A stretch of 64,000 nt of DNA from the NCBI RefSeq assembly GCF_004403065.1, contig NZ_SOHA01000010.1:1-64000 (forward strand), given 5' to 3'. Shown here piece by piece: positions 63,629-64,000 of this stretch. A program made the translations under genes and the position numbers. The notes beneath the pieces were generated by a model that ran no database searches, was not told where the DNA came from, and saw only the letters and a list, made by a program, of their open reading frames with translations. Positions within the stretch are counted from its first letter, which is position 1; the number at the start of each line of letters is the position of its first letter. This DNA comes from Cryobacterium cryoconiti. GTDB taxonomy: Bacteria; Actinomycetota; Actinomycetes; Actinomycetales; Microbacteriaceae.

Positions 63629-64000
63629 TCAGCGACCGACCGAGTCGAGGATGCCCGCTCGCACCTCAATCAGGCGAGCCCGCAGTTCCGGCACGATGGA
63701 GGCCGGCACGCCGGAGCGCGTGGCTGCCTGGCGCAGGTCGGCTCGCAGCTGCTGGCGGAATTCGTTCAGCACCAGATCGGCCTCGTGCAGCGCTCGGTTG
63801 GACTCGAGGCGCGGGTCGGGTGCCCGTGCAGCAGTGGATTCCGGCTCGCCCTCGGTGGTGCCGGCGCGGGCGCCCGTCCCCTCGCCCGCGGTCGTCGGTG
63901 CGCCGTCGGGCACCGTCTGCTCTGCGGTGTCGCGGGTTCCCGTTTCGGACGCCGTGCCGGTCGGATGTCCCGGTGTGGTCGCTGCGGCTGCGGCGGCTGC
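63629..64000 (-). CDS. Ala/Thr/Glu-rich protein, C-terminal part (5' partial)
   Basis: The frame stays open to the end of the window, so only the last 123 codons or so are seen. The visible part starts with an Ala-rich, then Thr/Gly/Glu-rich low-complexity region, followed by a helical C-terminus: RLESNRALHEADLVLNEFRQQLRADLRQAATRSG and SIVPELRARLIEVRAGILDSVGR (given in parts). Not recognised. Function unknown; the C-terminal helix pair could be a coiled coil. Confidence 0.55.
   Translation of the reverse strand, partial: AAAAAAATTPGHPTGTASETGTRDTAEQTVPDGAPTTAGEGTGARAGTTEGEPESTAARAPDPRLESNRALHEADLVLNEFRQQLRADLRQAATRSGVPASIVPELRARLIEVRAGILDSVGR

Overview
The window looks like chromosomal DNA of a high-GC actinobacterium, most likely of the family Microbacteriaceae. 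The evidence is about 70% GC, strong GC bias at third codon positions, frequent GTG/TTG starts, a DUF3151 gene directly before purA, a DUF3073 protein, an LAxTG (sortase E type) wall anchor, and purine genes scattered among accessory genes. No rRNA, tRNA, CRISPR array, phage or transposase was found. The family call is inference from gene content. Genes at both window edges are cut.

Layout: (1) 1-5.2 kb: partial membrane protein, HAD phosphatase, MntR-type regulator with an Nramp Mn transporter, DedA protein, SPOUT RNA methyltransferase. (2) 5.4-13.8 kb: one 2,801-residue wall-anchored DUF11-repeat surface protein, then an NTF2-like and an Rv2629-like protein. (3) 15.6-19.7 kb: cellulose-synthase-like glycosyltransferase divergent from a GH18 chitinase-like protein with two chitin-binding modules. 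(4) 19.7-23.3 kb: degenerate ABC ATPase, YhgE/Pip protein and TetR regulator behind a long palindrome. (5) 23.3-29.6 kb: DUF3151-purA, GNAT, EamA transporter, chorismate mutase-SDR pair, DUF559 nuclease-like gene. (6) 29.7-37.6 kb: DUF3500-HupE-purL coupled genes, DUF3817 protein, aldo/keto reductase, purS-purQ. (7) 37.7-41.1 kb: tryptophan-to-anthranilate cluster (TDO, amidohydrolase, kynureninase). (8) 41.2-50.0 kb: TetR and LacI regulators, then a dipeptide-type ABC importer with a GH1 beta-glucosidase. (9) 50.1-59.2 kb: two VOC proteins, purC, purD, sterol-carrier protein, PfkB kinase, purF-purM. (10) 59.4-64 kb: DUF3073, and a MarR-KimA-like-CrcB-CrcB operon.

The genes supply most of de novo purine synthesis (PurF, D, S/Q/L, M, C, A), manganese homeostasis, beta-glucoside uptake and cleavage, tryptophan catabolism, and K+/fluoride handling.

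The most striking unexplained signal is a set of at least eleven long inverted repeats. All lie between genes, and nearly all sit just past a gene's 3' end. Several fall into sequence classes with shared cores, and in some each arm is itself an internal direct repeat. A related pattern is short tandem repeats that copy a gene's 3' end including its stop codon (after the SDR gene and after purD). A third is a -10-like hexamer six bases before the start codon of many genes, which suggests widespread leaderless transcription. All comparisons were made by eye; no database or folding program was used.
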